The notes beneath the pieces were generated by a model. The model did not search any database and had not been told where the DNA came from. It saw nothing but the letters and a program-made list of their open reading frames with translations. Shown in pieces: positions 55,920 to 64,000 of a DNA stretch of 64,000 nucleotides. Source of the stretch: Saccharothrix obliqua (GTDB lineage: Bacteria > Actinomycetota > Actinomycetes > Mycobacteriales > Pseudonocardiaceae); contig NZ_JAHXGQ010000001.1 in NCBI RefSeq assembly GCF_019375475.1, forward strand, positions 1,054,001 through 1,118,000, written 5' to 3'. How positions within the stretch are numbered: position 1 is the first letter of the stretch; each line of letters begins with the position of its first letter. The translations under genes and the position numbers were made by a program.

Positions 55920-56621
55920 GTGCTCCAGGTCTGCCTGAACGGTTCCCGCCCACCCGGCGCCCACCCGGCGCTGCCCGTCACGCCCCAGCAGCTCGCCGCC
56001 GACGTGGCCGCCCTCGCCGAACTGGGCATCCGCCACTTCCACCTGCACCCGCGCGACGCGGTCGGCCTGGAGGTGCTGGCCGGCCCGGAGGTGGCGACCG
56101 CGGTGGCGGTGGTGCGGGCCGCCGTGCCGACCGCCGAGCTGGGCGTGACGACCGGCGCGTGGATCGTCCCCGACGCGGTGCGGCGGGCGGAGCTGGTGGC
56201 CGGCTGGGCGGGCCTCGCGGCGGGCCGCCCGGACGTCGCCTCGGTCAACGTCCACGAGGACGGCTGGCAGCACACGGCCCACGCCCTGCACGAGGCGGGC
56301 ATCGGGATCGAACTGGGCGTCTTCCACGCCCGCGCCGCGCGGGACCTGGTCGCCGCGGGCCTGCCCGCGGGCACCCGGCGCGTCCTCGCCGAAGCACGAC
56401 CCGACGACGGCCCGGCCGAGGTCGAGACCCTGCTGAACGTCCTGGAACCGCTCGACGTGCCGATCCTGCTGCACGGCGAGGACGACAGCGCCTGGCCCGT
56501 GCTGGCCCACGCGGCCCGCCTGGGCCTGGACACCCGCATCGGCCTGGAGGACACCCTCCGCAACCCGGACGGCTCACCGGCCCGCGACAACGCCGAACTG
56601 GTCGCCCACGCCACCCGCTGA
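55920..56621 (+). CDS. BKACE family (3-keto-5-aminohexanoate cleavage-type) protein
   Basis: A 233-residue zinc-dependent barrel. Near the start IRHFHLHPRDAVG has the His-x-His zinc pair, VTTGAWIVPD and ASVNVHEDGWQH follow, and LLHGEDDSAWPV and RIGLEDTLRNPDGSPARDNAELV carry the conserved Glu. Family members cleave beta-keto acids with acetyl-CoA. This one is about 40 residues shorter than the typical 270-300. Substrate unknown. GTG at 55920 with CAGGCT (55907-55912) 7 bases upstream. Its stop directly abuts the stop of the convergent ACT gene. Confidence 0.8.
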   Translation: MLQVCLNGSRPPGAHPALPVTPQQLAADVAALAELGIRHFHLHPRDAVGLEVLAGPEVATAVAVVRAAVPTAELGVTTGAWIVPDAVRRAELVAGWAGLAAGRPDVASVNVHEDGWQHTAHALHEAGIGIELGVFHARAARDLVAAGLPAGTRRVLAEARPDDGPAEVETLLNVLEPLDVPILLHGEDDSAWPVLAHAARLGLDTRIGLEDTLRNPDGSPARDNAELVAHATR

Positions 56622-57275
56622 TCAGTCGGGCAGGACCACCGACACGATGCCCGCCAGGTGCGCCAGCCGCGCCACCTCGGCGGCGCGGAACATGGGTCCG
56701 CCGGGCCGACCGACCAGCAGCACCCGGTCGGGCTTGCCGAGCGGCGTGGCGGCCAGCTCGGTGCCCAGCTCGCGCCACGTCTCCGGCACCCACGACTCCT
56801 CGCCGTCGAGCACCGTGGCCCGCGCCAGCGGCATCCACGGCGGGTCGTCCATGCGGGTCTCCGGCGCCGCCGTGGACGAGGTCAGCCGGTGCACGCCCGA
56901 GCTGCCCGACGTCAGGACCACCGCCCACCCGGCGCGGATGATCTTCGGGACGCCCTCGGTGAACACCTCCAGGCCCCGCGCCGGCTCCTCCGCGACCTCC
57001 TCCACCAGCTCCAGCTCCCGGTGGGTGTCCAGCACGCCCGCGTACGGCCGGACGGCGTCCACCTCGACACCCTCGATGGACTCCGCCGCGGTGATCAGCA
57101 CGTCCGGCAGCCGGCCGGACGGCAACTCCACCACCAGGTCGTCGATGGCCAGGCCGGGCCCGCGCTCCACCACGTCCACGCTGAGGATGTCGGCCCCGAT
57201 CTCGCCGAGCGCGGAAGCGACCGCGCCCAGGGTGCCGGGACGGTCCGGGAGCTGGACCCGGATCAGGAAGGACAC
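56622..57275 (-). CDS. ACT domain protein, Rv3013-like
   Basis: A 217-residue protein. N-terminal ACT domain FLIRVQLPDRPGTLGAVASALGEIG (3-27; quoted in part) with the usual P-G-x-L. A second domain with PMFRAAEVARLAHLAGIVSVVLPD closes the protein. Length equals mycobacterial Rv3013, which also lies between ligA and gatC. ACT domains bind amino acids, so a regulatory role is likely; no enzyme domain is visible. GTG at 57275 with GGAGG nine bases upstream. Confidence 0.85.
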   Translation of the reverse strand: MSFLIRVQLPDRPGTLGAVASALGEIGADILSVDVVERGPGLAIDDLVVELPSGRLPDVLITAAESIEGVEVDAVRPYAGVLDTHRELELVEEVAEEPARGLEVFTEGVPKIIRAGWAVVLTSGSSGVHRLTSSTAAPETRMDDPPWMPLARATVLDGEESWVPETWRELGTELAATPLGKPDRVLLVGRPGGPMFRAAEVARLAHLAGIVSVVLPD

Positions 57276-57432
57276 GGCGCAACGCCTCCAAGGTATCGCG
57301 GACATACCGGCCGCTGATTCTCGCAGACGCGGCTTCGCTTTCCGACCCACCGGGCGCGTGGCGGAGCGGTAAAATCCCGCCCTCACGCGCGCGGGCGCGA
57401 CAACCCGGTCAGACCCGACGCTGACCTGCCCA

Positions 57433-57438
57433 TAGACT
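57433..57438 (+). promoter_or_regulatory. -10 element of the gat operon
   Basis: TAGACT lies 46 bases before the gatC GTG, which has its own GGGGG ribosome site. TCAGAC (57409-57414) is 18 bases upstream and could be the -35. Unlike most promoters here, this one is leadered. Confidence 0.4.
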
Positions 57439-57484
57439 CGTCGGGTCCCAATCCGAGCTAAAACGACCCACGGGGGTTGACGAG

Positions 57485-57784
57485 GTGCCCAGCATCTCCC
57501 GCGACGAGGTCGCGCATCTGGCCCGCCTGGCCAGGCTCGCCGTCACCGAGGACGAGCTTGACCTGTTCGCCGGCCAGTTGGACGTGATCCTCCAGTCGGT
57601 GGCCACGGTGGGCGACATCGCCACCGCGGACATCCCGCCCACTTCGCACGCCGTTCCGCTGACCAACGTGTTCCGCGAGGACGTGGTGCGTCCCAGCCTC
57701 GGTCAGCAGCAGGCGCTCGCGGGTGCCCCCGCCGCCGAGGACGGCCGCTTCCGCGTTCCGCGCATCCTGGGTGAGGAAGCATGA
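57485..57784 (+). CDS. gatC: Asp-tRNA(Asn)/Glu-tRNA(Gln) amidotransferase subunit C
   Basis: A 99-residue Gat[24 protein letters not shown] is the standard N-terminus and the tail [13 protein letters not shown] matches the family. It stabilises GatA in the GatCAB complex that amidates mischarged Glu-tRNA(Gln) or Asp-tRNA(Asn). GTG start behind GGGGGTTGACGAG. Overlaps gatA by 4 bases. Confidence 0.94.
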   Translation: MPSISRDEVAHLARLARLAVTEDELDLFAGQLDVILQSVATVGDIATADIPPTSHAVPLTNVFREDVVRPSLGQQQALAGAPAAEDGRFRVPRILGEEA

Positions 57785-59280
57785 GCGACTTGATCCGCAG
57801 CACCGCCGCCGAACTGGCGGCCAAGATCGCGGCCCGTGAGGTGTCCGCGGTGGAGGTCGCGCAGGCCCACCTCGACCGGATCGCCGAGGTCGACGGCTCG
57901 GTCCACGCGTTCCTGCACGTCGACGCCGAGGGCGCGCTGGCCGCCGCCCGGCGGGTCGACGACGACGTCGCCGCCGGCCGCGAGGTCGGCCCGCTGGCGG
58001 GCGTCCCGCTGGCCCTCAAGGACGTGTTCGCCACCGAGGGCATCCCGACCACGTGCGGGTCGAAGATGCTCGAAGGCTGGGTCCCGCCCTACGACGCCAC
58101 GGTCACCCGCCGCCTCCGGGAGGCGGGCGTGGTGATCCTCGGCAAGACCAACATGGACGAGTTCGCGATGGGCTCCTCCACCGAGAACTCCGCCTACGGC
58201 CCGACCCGCAACCCGTGGGACCTGGACCGCATCCCCGGCGGGTCGGGCGGCGGCTCGTCGGCGAGCCTCGCCGCGTTCGAGGCGCCGCTCGCGATCGGCA
58301 CCGACACCGGCGGCTCGATCCGCCAGCCCGGCGCGGTCACCGGCACGGTCGGCGTGAAGCCCACCTACGGCGGCGTGTCCCGCTACGGCCTGGTGGCGTT
58401 CTCGTCGTCCCTCGACCAGGGCGGCCCGTGCGCCCGCACGGTGCTGGACGCCGCGCTGCTGCACGAGGTCATCGGCGGCTACGACCCGATGGACTCCACG
58501 TCCATCAACGCGCCCGTCCCGCCGGTCGTGGCGGCGGTGCGCGAGGGCGTGACCGGCGACCTGTCCGGTGTGCGGGTCGGCGTCGTCACCCAGTTCTCCG
58601 GCGACGGCTACCAGCCGGGCGTGCTGCGGTCGTTCGAGGCGGCCGTGGCGCAGCTCAAGCAGCTGGGCGCGGAGGTCGTCGAGGTGTCGTGCCCGAGCTT
58701 CGACTACGCGCTGCCCGCCTACTACCTGATCGCGCCCAGCGAGGCGTCGTCCAACCTCGCCCGGTTCGACGCCATGCGGTACGGCGCGCGGCACGGCGAC
58801 GACGGCACCCGCAGCGCCGAGGAGGTCATGGCGATCACCCGCGACCGCGGTTTCGGCGCGGAGGTCAAGCGGCGCATCATGATCGGCACCTACGCGTTGT
58901 CGTCGGGCTACTACGACGCCTACTACGGCTCGGCGCAGAAGGTGCGGACGCTGATCACGCGCGACTTCGAGCAGGCGTTCGGCCGGGTCGACGTGCTGGT
59001 GTCGCCGACGACGCCCACCACGGCGTTCAAGATCGGCGAGCGCGCCGACGACCCGATGGCGATGTACAAGGCGGACCTCTGCACGATCCCGGCGAACCTG
59101 GCCGGCACGCCCGCGATGAGCGTGCCCAGCGGACTGTCCGACGAGGACGGTCTGCCGGTGGGTCTCCAGATCATGGCGCCCGCCTTGCAGGAGCACCGGA
59201 TGTACCGGGTGGCGGCGGCTTACGAGGCGGCTCGCGGCACCGTGCTCGCGAGCGTGCCGGAACTGGCGGGTGCGCGATGA
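57781..59280 (+). CDS. gatA: Asp-tRNA(Asn)/Glu-tRNA(Gln) amidotransferase subunit A
   Basis: A 499-residue amidase-signature enzyme. Catalytic triad: Lys in [11 protein letters not shown] (near 80), cis-Ser in [17 protein letters not shown] (near 155) and nucleophile Ser in [11 protein letters not shown] (near 179). It releases ammonia from glutamine for GatB. Overlaps gatC upstream and the 63-residue gene downstream by 4 bases each. Confidence 0.96.
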   Translation: MSDLIRSTAAELAAKIAAREVSAVEVAQAHLDRIAEVDGSVHAFLHVDAEGALAAARRVDDDVAAGREVGPLAGVPLALKDVFATEGIPTTCGSKMLEGWVPPYDATVTRRLREAGVVILGKTNMDEFAMGSSTENSAYGPTRNPWDLDRIPGGSGGGSSASLAAFEAPLAIGTDTGGSIRQPGAVTGTVGVKPTYGGVSRYGLVAFSSSLDQGGPCARTVLDAALLHEVIGGYDPMDSTSINAPVPPVVAAVREGVTGDLSGVRVGVVTQFSGDGYQPGVLRSFEAAVAQLKQLGAEVVEVSCPSFDYALPAYYLIAPSEASSNLARFDAMRYGARHGDDGTRSAEEVMAITRDRGFGAEVKRRIMIGTYALSSGYYDAYYGSAQKVRTLITRDFEQAFGRVDVLVSPTTPTTAFKIGERADDPMAMYKADLCTIPANLAGTPAMSVPSGLSDEDGLPVGLQIMAPALQEHRMYRVAAAYEAARGTVLASVPELAGAR

Positions 59281-59468
59281 AGAAGGCACGCGGGATCTTC
59301 GCGCTGGCGGGCGCGGTGGGCGCGGCGACGAGCGCGTTCTCCACGCTGAAGGCGGCGCGCGGCAAGAACGACAAGCTGGCGCTGGCCAACGCCGTCGCGA
59401 GCATCCTGGTGGCGATCACCGGTGCGGCGCTGGCCGTCCGGAGCCTGCGGAAGGACGGCAAGGCATGA
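59277..59468 (+). CDS. 63-residue membrane protein within the gat operon
   Basis: A short protein with basic N-terminus [21 protein letters not shown] and a second hydrophobic segment [16 protein letters not shown], so one or two membrane helices with Lys/Arg-rich ends. ATGA overlaps on both sides lock it between gatA and gatB, so it is translated at similar levels. In mycobacteria pfkA occupies the gatA-gatB gap. No function known to me; the coupling could merely reflect operon compaction. Confidence 0.75.
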   Translation: MKKARGIFALAGAVGAATSAFSTLKAARGKNDKLALANAVASILVAITGAALAVRSLRKDGKA

Positions 59469-60967
59469 CGTCGGTGGACGAGCTGATGGACTACGCCGAG
59501 GTCGTCGAGCGGTTCGACCCGGTGCTGGGCCTGGAGGTGCACGTCGAGCTGCACACCGCCACCAAGATGTTCTGCGGCTGCGCCAACAGGTTCGGCGGCG
59601 AGCCCAACACGCACGTCTGCCCGACGTGCCTGGGCCTGCCGGGCGCGCTGCCGGTCGTCAACGGCAAGGCGGTGGAGTCGGCGATCCGCATCGGGCTGGC
59701 GTTGAACTGCTCCATCGCGGAGTGGTGCCGGTTCGCGCGGAAGAACTACTTCTACCCGGACATGCCGAAGAACTTCCAGACGTCCCAGTACGACGAGCCG
59801 ATCGCGTTCGACGGCTGGCTCGACGTGACGCTGGACGACGGCGAGGTGGTGCGGGTCGAGATCGAGCGCGCGCACATGGAGGAGGACACCGGCAAGTCCC
59901 TCCACGTCGGTGGCGCGACGGGCCGCATCCACGGCGCGGACCACTCGCTGCTGGACTACAACCGCGCGGGCGTGCCGCTGATCGAGATCGTCACCAAGCC
60001 GATCCCCGGCACCGGCGCGCGCGCGCCCGAGGTGGCCCGCGCCTACGTGACCGCGCTGCGCGACCTGCTCAAGGCGCTGGACGTCTCGGACGTGCGGATG
60101 GACCAGGGCTCGCTGCGTTGCGACGCCAACGTGTCGTTGATGGCCAAGGGCGCCGAGGTGTTCGGCACCCGCACCGAGACCAAGAACGTCAACTCGCTGC
60201 GCAGCGTGGAGCGCGCCGTGCGCTTCGAGATGACGCGGCAGGCGGCGGTGCTGGCCTCCGGCGGCTCGGTCGTCCAGGAGACGCGGCACTTCGACGAGTC
60301 GACCGGCGGCACGTCGTCCGGCCGCACCAAGGAGACCGCCGAGGACTACCGGTACTTCCCGGAACCCGACCTGGTGCCGATCGCCCCGTCCCGCGACTGG
60401 GTCGAGGAGCTGCGCGGCACCCTGCCGGAGCTGCCGTGGGAGCGCCGCCGGCGGGTGCAGCAGGAGTGGTCGCTGACCGACGCCGAGCTGCGGGACCTGG
60501 TGAACGCGGGCGCGGTGGACCTCGTCGCGGCCACCGTGGCGGCGGGCGCGACACCCGCCGAGGCCCGCTCGTGGTGGGTGGCCTACCTGACCAAGGAGGC
60601 CAACGCGCGTGGTGTCGAGCTGGGCGAGCTGGGCATCAGCCCGGAGCAGATCGCGCGGGTCGTGGCGCTGGTCAACGCGGGTGAGCTGACCAACAAGCTC
60701 GCGCGCGAGGTGGTGACCGGCGTGCTGGCGGGCGAGGGCGAGCCGGAAGCGGTGGTCGAGGCACGCGGCCTGAAGGTCGTGTCGGACGACTCGGCGCTGG
60801 AGCGGGCCGTGGACGAGGCGCTGGCGGCGCAGCCGGACGTGGCGGCGAAGATCCGCGACGGCAAGGTGGCGGCGGCGGGCGCGATCGTCGGCGCGGTCAT
60901 GAAGGCCACCAAGGGCCAGGCGGACGCCAAGAAGGTCCGCGACCTGGTCATCGCGCGCTGCTCCTGA
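59465..60967 (+). CDS. gatB: Asp-tRNA(Asn)/Glu-tRNA(Gln) amidotransferase subunit B
   Basis: A 500-residue Gat[22 protein letters not shown] starts the kinase-like domain (quoted in part), [13 protein letters not shown] follows (zinc-type Cys), then IEIVTKPI and [12 protein letters not shown]. The C-terminal YqeY-like tail [27 protein letters not shown] (quoted by ends) binds tRNA. It activates the mischarged tRNA for transamidation. Last gene of the gatC-gatA-63aa-gatB operon; no simple hairpin terminator follows. Confidence 0.96.
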   Translation: MTSVDELMDYAEVVERFDPVLGLEVHVELHTATKMFCGCANRFGGEPNTHVCPTCLGLPGALPVVNGKAVESAIRIGLALNCSIAEWCRFARKNYFYPDMPKNFQTSQYDEPIAFDGWLDVTLDDGEVVRVEIERAHMEEDTGKSLHVGGATGRIHGADHSLLDYNRAGVPLIEIVTKPIPGTGARAPEVARAYVTALRDLLKALDVSDVRMDQGSLRCDANVSLMAKGAEVFGTRTETKNVNSLRSVERAVRFEMTRQAAVLASGGSVVQETRHFDESTGGTSSGRTKETAEDYRYFPEPDLVPIAPSRDWVEELRGTLPELPWERRRRVQQEWSLTDAELRDLVNAGAVDLVAATVAAGATPAEARSWWVAYLTKEANARGVELGELGISPEQIARVVALVNAGELTNKLAREVVTGVLAGEGEPEAVVEARGLKVVSDDSALERAVDEALAAQPDVAAKIRDGKVAAAGAIVGAVMKATKGQADAKKVRDLVIARCS

Positions 60968-60986
60968 CCGAGCCGCGGCGGGCGGT

Positions 60987-61285
60987 GCGTTGCTCCGAGC
61001 AGCGTGCCGCCCGTTGCTCCGAACGTCGTGCCACGCGCGGTGCCCTGCCTCGACGGCCTGTGCTCCTGACGGCGCTCCGTCGACACGGCCGCCTCGGGCA
61101 GCGCGTTGCCCTGAACGGCGTGCCTCCGGCGCGGGCTCCCGCACCCGGCGCTTTGCTCCGGATGGCGGGCCACCGATGCGGATTGCCCGTGGGTGGCGTG
61201 TTGCTCCGAACGGTGAGCCGTCGACACGGCCACCGCGTTCGGCGCGTTGCCCCGAACGGCGCACGAGCCGGTGGTTCCGAGGCGG
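60987..61285. repeat. degenerate tandem array, ~47-bp period
   Basis: The motif GCGTTGCTCCGAACGGCG recurs with changes at 60987, 61011, 61056, 61101, 61147, 61195, 61241 and, weakly, 61271. From the second to the seventh copy the spacing is 46-48 bp. Copies 4 and 7 are also preceded by similar CCGTCGACACGGCC blocks at about 61077 and 61219. The period is not a multiple of three and no frame has a start site, so it is not coding. It follows gatB directly. Confidence 0.7.
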
Positions 61286-61581
61286 TGCGCCGCCGTCGAC
61301 CCGGTCCGCAAGTGAGCGGTCCACATGCGCATCCACCGCGGGGCGGGCTCACGGGCCCGCTCCGCGGTCGTGTGCCAGGGCTTGGAAATCCGTCGAAGTG
61401 ACCGTCCACACGGCACTCGCCGGTATCTGACGATCTCCCGCCCGGTCTTTCACCACGAAGCCGCCGCCTACCCCGTGACCGGGGGTGGCGAACAGTGACC
61501 GAGGGGGTGCCGACGGTGGTGATTCCACATGACCGGTCGTTCGGTGCACCCCCTTATTGCGGACCGAGAGTCGCCTTCTCT

Positions 61582-61613
61582 GTGTTAACACGTTCCTCCG
61601 TTCGAGTGATAAA
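61582..61613 (+). promoter_or_regulatory. candidate promoter and operator upstream of the GGPYQxH peptide gene
   Basis: TTAACA (61585-61590) and GATAAA (61608-61613) are 17 bases apart. The perfect palindrome GTGTTAACAC (61582-61591) covers the -35. The resulting 5' leader of about 195 bases contains another palindrome, GGCTTAAGCC (61717-61726). The 530-bp stretch 61286-61815 is otherwise AT-richer and gene-free. Confidence 0.4.
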
Positions 61614-61774
61614 GGCATCCTCGAAAGAGCGCTTAGCCCAGGTCAGGGCCGTCAGAAGTACGTGTTCTGGTCGCTCTCGGTGAATTAGCCCCGCAAAGAT
61701 GCGTCCATCTGTGTCAGGCTTAAGCCGTTCGGTCGGGCCGGGGGGCCACCGAATGATCAAAGATCACAGCCGGC

Positions 61775-61793
61775 ACTCCGGGATCACCGGAGT
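61775..61793. promoter_or_regulatory. inverted repeat just upstream of the peptide gene
   Basis: ACTCCGG-GATCA-CCGGAGT, perfect 7-bp arms, 9 bases before the GGGGAGGA ribosome site at 61802. It could be an operator or a hairpin limiting translation. Confidence 0.4.
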
Positions 61794-61815
61794 CCGTTGT
61801 AGGGGAGGACAACGC

Positions 61816-62124
61816 ATGTCAGCTGAAACCGATCCCAGGCTGGTCGAGGAGATCGACTCGATCGCCACCGACATCGACACCGGCGTCGAGCCGGACGCCG
61901 TGGCGCTGACCGCGGCGAGGGCGGGCGTCCAGACCGTGGGCACCGACGGCGTCACCCCGCAGGGCGGCCCGTACCAGACCCACAGCGAGCCGGCGGGCGG
62001 TGACGACCCCGACGGTGGTCCGTACCAGCCGCACGAGCCGGAGCCCGCGAAGACCGGTCCGGTCCGCCCCGCGGGCGGCCCGTACCAGACGCACAAGACG
62101 GAACCGGTCACCGCGCAGAACTGA
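61816..62124 (+). CDS. 102-residue peptide with three GGPYQxH repeats
   Basis: ATG at 61816 with GGGGAGGAC ten bases upstream. Residues 1-48 look like a leader domain: acidic helix DPRLVEEIDSIATDIDTG, then VALTAARAGVQTVGTDG. Then GGPYQTH (50-56), GGPYQPH (67-73) and GGPYQTH (87-93), each followed by a Glu-Pro containing linker. There is no signal peptide or membrane segment. The repeat-with-leader layout resembles a multi-core precursor peptide or a protease substrate; I recognise no family. A TPR-CHAT protein gene follows 67 bases later on the same strand. Confidence 0.78.
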   Translation: MSAETDPRLVEEIDSIATDIDTGVEPDAVALTAARAGVQTVGTDGVTPQGGPYQTHSEPAGGDDPDGGPYQPHEPEPAKTGPVRPAGGPYQTHKTEPVTAQN

Positions 62125-62184
62125 ACAACCGGCGGACCGCACTGCCGAACCCGGACGGGTGGCAGTGCGGTTCGCCTGCTTGTG

Positions 62185-62198
62185 CTCTCATATGAGAG
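62185..62198. promoter_or_regulatory. palindrome over the CHAT gene start codon
   Basis: CTCTCAT-ATGAGAG is a perfect 14-bp palindrome and contains the ATG (62192-62194). A repressor bound here would block both transcription and start-codon access. Regulator unknown. Confidence 0.45.
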
Positions 62199-64000
62199 TG
62201 CCTCTGGCCGCCGATCCCGTGGGGGATGCCCGTGAACTGCACCGCAAGGGCAAGGCGAACGCATCCGCGAACCGCTACCTGACCGCGACCCGCATCCTCC
62301 GCCGGGGCCTGGCGGTGCTGGAACGGGCGGACGCGGACCCGGTCGGCCGGCTGGAGGTCCGCATCCGGCTGCTGATCACGCTGTCCTTCTGCCTCGCCGA
62401 GACCAACGGCCTGGAGGACGGGTTGCGCCAGTTGGCCGCCGCACGCGCCGAACTGACCGGCCTGCCCGAGGGGCCGCTGCGTGACGAGCTGACCAGCCTC
62501 GTCAACGGCGTCCAGGGCTTCCTGCTGTTCCGCGTGGGCCGCATCGAAGAGGGCATCGTCTACGTCGACCTCGACGTCGCCCACCACGAACGCCTCCTGG
62601 AGCGCACCAAAGCCGACGGCGGCGACCCGGGCCAGGTCGTGCAGTCCCTCGTCACCACGCTCACCAACCGCGGCAACGCCTACGGCGAGATCCACCGCAT
62701 CGACGACGCCGTGCGCGACCTCAACCGCGCCGTCCACCTCGCCGCCGAGCACGACCTGCCGCTGCGTGCCGCCATCTGCACCCACGCGCTGGGCAACGTG
62801 CTGCGCCTGGCGGGCGACATCCCGCAGGCGCTGCGCCGCTACCAGGAGGCGAACCGGGCGTTCCGCGACCTCGAACCCGGCCTGCTGCTGCGCCTGAACA
62901 TCGACCAGGCCGAGGCGATGATCAGCGTCGGCCTCGCCGACGAGGCGGGCCGCCTGCTGGACGAGGTCCTGCCCGAGCTGCGCAGGCAGCGCATCGGGCA
63001 GGACGTCGCCGAAGCCGAGCTGTACCGGGGCGCCGCCGCCCTCGCCGACGGCGACCTGGTGCTGGCCCGCCGCATGGCGCGCTCCGCGCAACGCCGCCTG
63101 GTGCGGCGCGGCAGCCCCGCGTGGGCGGCCGTCGCCGGCCTCATCGAACTGCGCGTCGACAGCACCCGCGCCGTCGAGTCACGCCGCTCCTCGCCGTCCG
63201 TGCTCGCCCGCGCCCTCGAACTCGCCGCCCGGCTCAGCGCGCTCAAGCTGCACGACCAGGCCAAGCTCGCCACCGTGCTCGCCGCGCGGGTCGAGGTGCG
63301 GCACGGCAACGTCGACCGCGCCGCCGACCTCCTGCGCGGTGTCGCCAACACCCGCCGGTTCGCGCCCATCGACCACCGGATGCTGCTGCGCCTGTGCCGC
63401 GCCGAACTCGCGCTCGCCCGCGGCAACAAGCGCGTCGCGCTCGCCCAGGCCAAGGCGGGCCTCGCCGAACTCGGCCGGATGCGCGACCGCATGGGCGGCC
63501 TGGAACTCGTCTCCGGCACCGCCCTCCACGGCCGCGAACTCGGCGAACTCGCCGTCCGCCTGGTGCTGGAGGACGGCGACTCGCCCACCGTCGCCAAACG
63601 CCTGTTCACCTGGCTGGAACGCACCCGCGCCCAGCTCTACCGCTACGACCCCGTCGAGTCCACAACGGACACCGCGCTCCGCGAGAAGATCGCCGAGGTG
63701 CGGCAGCTCAGCCGCGCCCTGCTGCGCGCCCGCCTCGACGGACTGCCCACCGCCAAGCTGGAGGAACGCCTCGCCGCCAGCCAGCGCGACGCCATGCGCC
63801 TGGGCTGGAGCGAGAGCCCGTGGGGCAGGCCCCGCCCCGTCGCCACCGCCGACGAGGTGATGGCCCGCCTCGGCGACCGCGCCATGGTCAGCTTCGCCGC
63901 GTCCGGCGAAGAACTCGTCGCCGTCGTCCTGGCCGGCGGGCGGGTCCGCATGAAGCGGCTCGGCTCCGCCGACGAGGCCACCGAACGCGCCCGCCGCCTG
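62192..64000 (+). CDS. TPR protein with CHAT (caspase-like) domain, N-terminal part
   Basis: The frame is open for 603 residues and runs off the window. Residues 10-520 are helical repeats of TPR type, for example AICTHALGNVLRLAGDIPQA, RMARSAQRRLVRRGSPAWA and LLRLCRAELALARGNKRVAL. From about 560, DEVMARLGDRAMVSFAASGEELVAVVLAGGRV resembles the opening strands of a CHAT domain, so the His-Cys dyad should lie beyond the window and cannot be checked. CHAT proteins are caspase/separase-related proteases. ATG at 62192 has no good ribosome site; a GTG at 62219 is an alternative. Its upstream neighbour may be its substrate. Confidence 0.8.
   Translation, partial: MRVPLAADPVGDARELHRKGKANASANRYLTATRILRRGLAVLERADADPVGRLEVRIRLLITLSFCLAETNGLEDGLRQLAAARAELTGLPEGPLRDELTSLVNGVQGFLLFRVGRIEEGIVYVDLDVAHHERLLERTKADGGDPGQVVQSLVTTLTNRGNAYGEIHRIDDAVRDLNRAVHLAAEHDLPLRAAICTHALGNVLRLAGDIPQALRRYQEANRAFRDLEPGLLLRLNIDQAEAMISVGLADEAGRLLDEVLPELRRQRIGQDVAEAELYRGAAALADGDLVLARRMARSAQRRLVRRGSPAWAAVAGLIELRVDSTRAVESRRSSPSVLARALELAARLSALKLHDQAKLATVLAARVEVRHGNVDRAADLLRGVANTRRFAPIDHRMLLRLCRAELALARGNKRVALAQAKAGLAELGRMRDRMGGLELVSGTALHGRELGELAVRLVLEDGDSPTVAKRLFTWLERTRAQLYRYDPVESTTDTALREKIAEVRQLSRALLRARLDGLPTAKLEERLAASQRDAMRLGWSESPWGRPRPVATADEVMARLGDRAMVSFAASGEELVAVVLAGGRVRMKRLGSADEATERARRL

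Noticed and set aside
60985-61401. 138-residue plus-strand ORF after gatB
   Set aside because: It runs through the ~47-bp repeat array, whose period is not a multiple of three, and has no ribosome site.
61554-61760. 68-residue minus-strand ORF with fairly normal composition
   Set aside because: Codons have low third-position GC unlike all genes here, it lacks a ribosome site, and it overlaps the promoter-like region of the peptide gene.

Overview
The window is about 70% GC. It uses GTG and TTG starts freely, packs genes in 1-4 bp stop/start overlaps, and repeatedly places a TA-N3-T hexamer 6-8 bases before a start codon. These traits, with the GlgE pathway, a GatCAB operon and a LigA with a long Ala/acidic tail, point to a filamentous actinomycete. 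Most likely it is a Pseudonocardiales member of the Saccharothrix/Lentzea/Actinosynnema kind (inference). The blocks ABC-ATPase/enoyl-CoA hydratase/methyltransferase, GH57/GT4/methyltransferase, etfBA, acyltransferases, cysteine desulfurase-mnmA, ligA, ACT protein and gatCAB parallel the Mycobacterium tuberculosis Rv3041c-Rv3009c region, with accessory genes inserted.

Region 1 (1-16.7 kb) is an alpha-glucan hub. The minus-strand operon glgE-treS-mak-glgB converts trehalose to maltose, maltose-1-phosphate and branched glucan. glgP (divergent) and glgX degrade the glucan. Between them lie a Gly/Asn-rich secreted protein behind a cluster of TGATCAC palindromes, a membrane-TPR protein, and a cysteine dioxygenase-rhodanese pair preceded by a previously unlisted 32-residue leader peptide ending in Ser-Cys-Gly-Cys.

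Region 2 (16.8-26.1 kb) has an ABC ATPase, enoyl-CoA hydratase, methyltransferase, THUMP-like protein and nucleoside hydrolase. Next comes a triplicated 92-bp intergenic repeat, then a four-gene set (hexapeptide acyltransferase, GT4, GH57, methyltransferase) matching the mycobacterial methylglucose lipopolysaccharide locus.

Region 3 (26.4-40.2 kb) holds three small unknown ORFs, a 47-residue gene downstream of degV, etfBA, an OlsB/OlsA-like acyltransferase pair, an MFS exporter behind a MerR-type promoter, cysteine desulfurase-mnmA, and small membrane or metabolic genes.

Region 4 (40.2-45.4 kb) carries secreted polysaccharide hydrolases: a CBM2-GH18 chitinase whose promoter holds two DasR-like sites, and a GH9 cellulase. 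An orphan type I-E-like CRISPR array follows, with no cas gene in view.

Region 5 (45.4-61 kb) holds a LysR-controlled succinate dehydrogenase operon, a YeiH-type exporter with its LysR gene, ligA, a BKACE protein, an ACT-domain protein, and gatC-gatA-(63-residue membrane protein)-gatB in one overlapping operon.

Region 6 (61-64 kb) starts with a degenerate array of about 47-bp units. It continues with a 102-residue peptide carrying three GGPYQxH repeats, then a TPR protein that enters a CHAT (caspase-like) domain as the window ends. This peptide-protease pair is the best candidate for an undescribed system.
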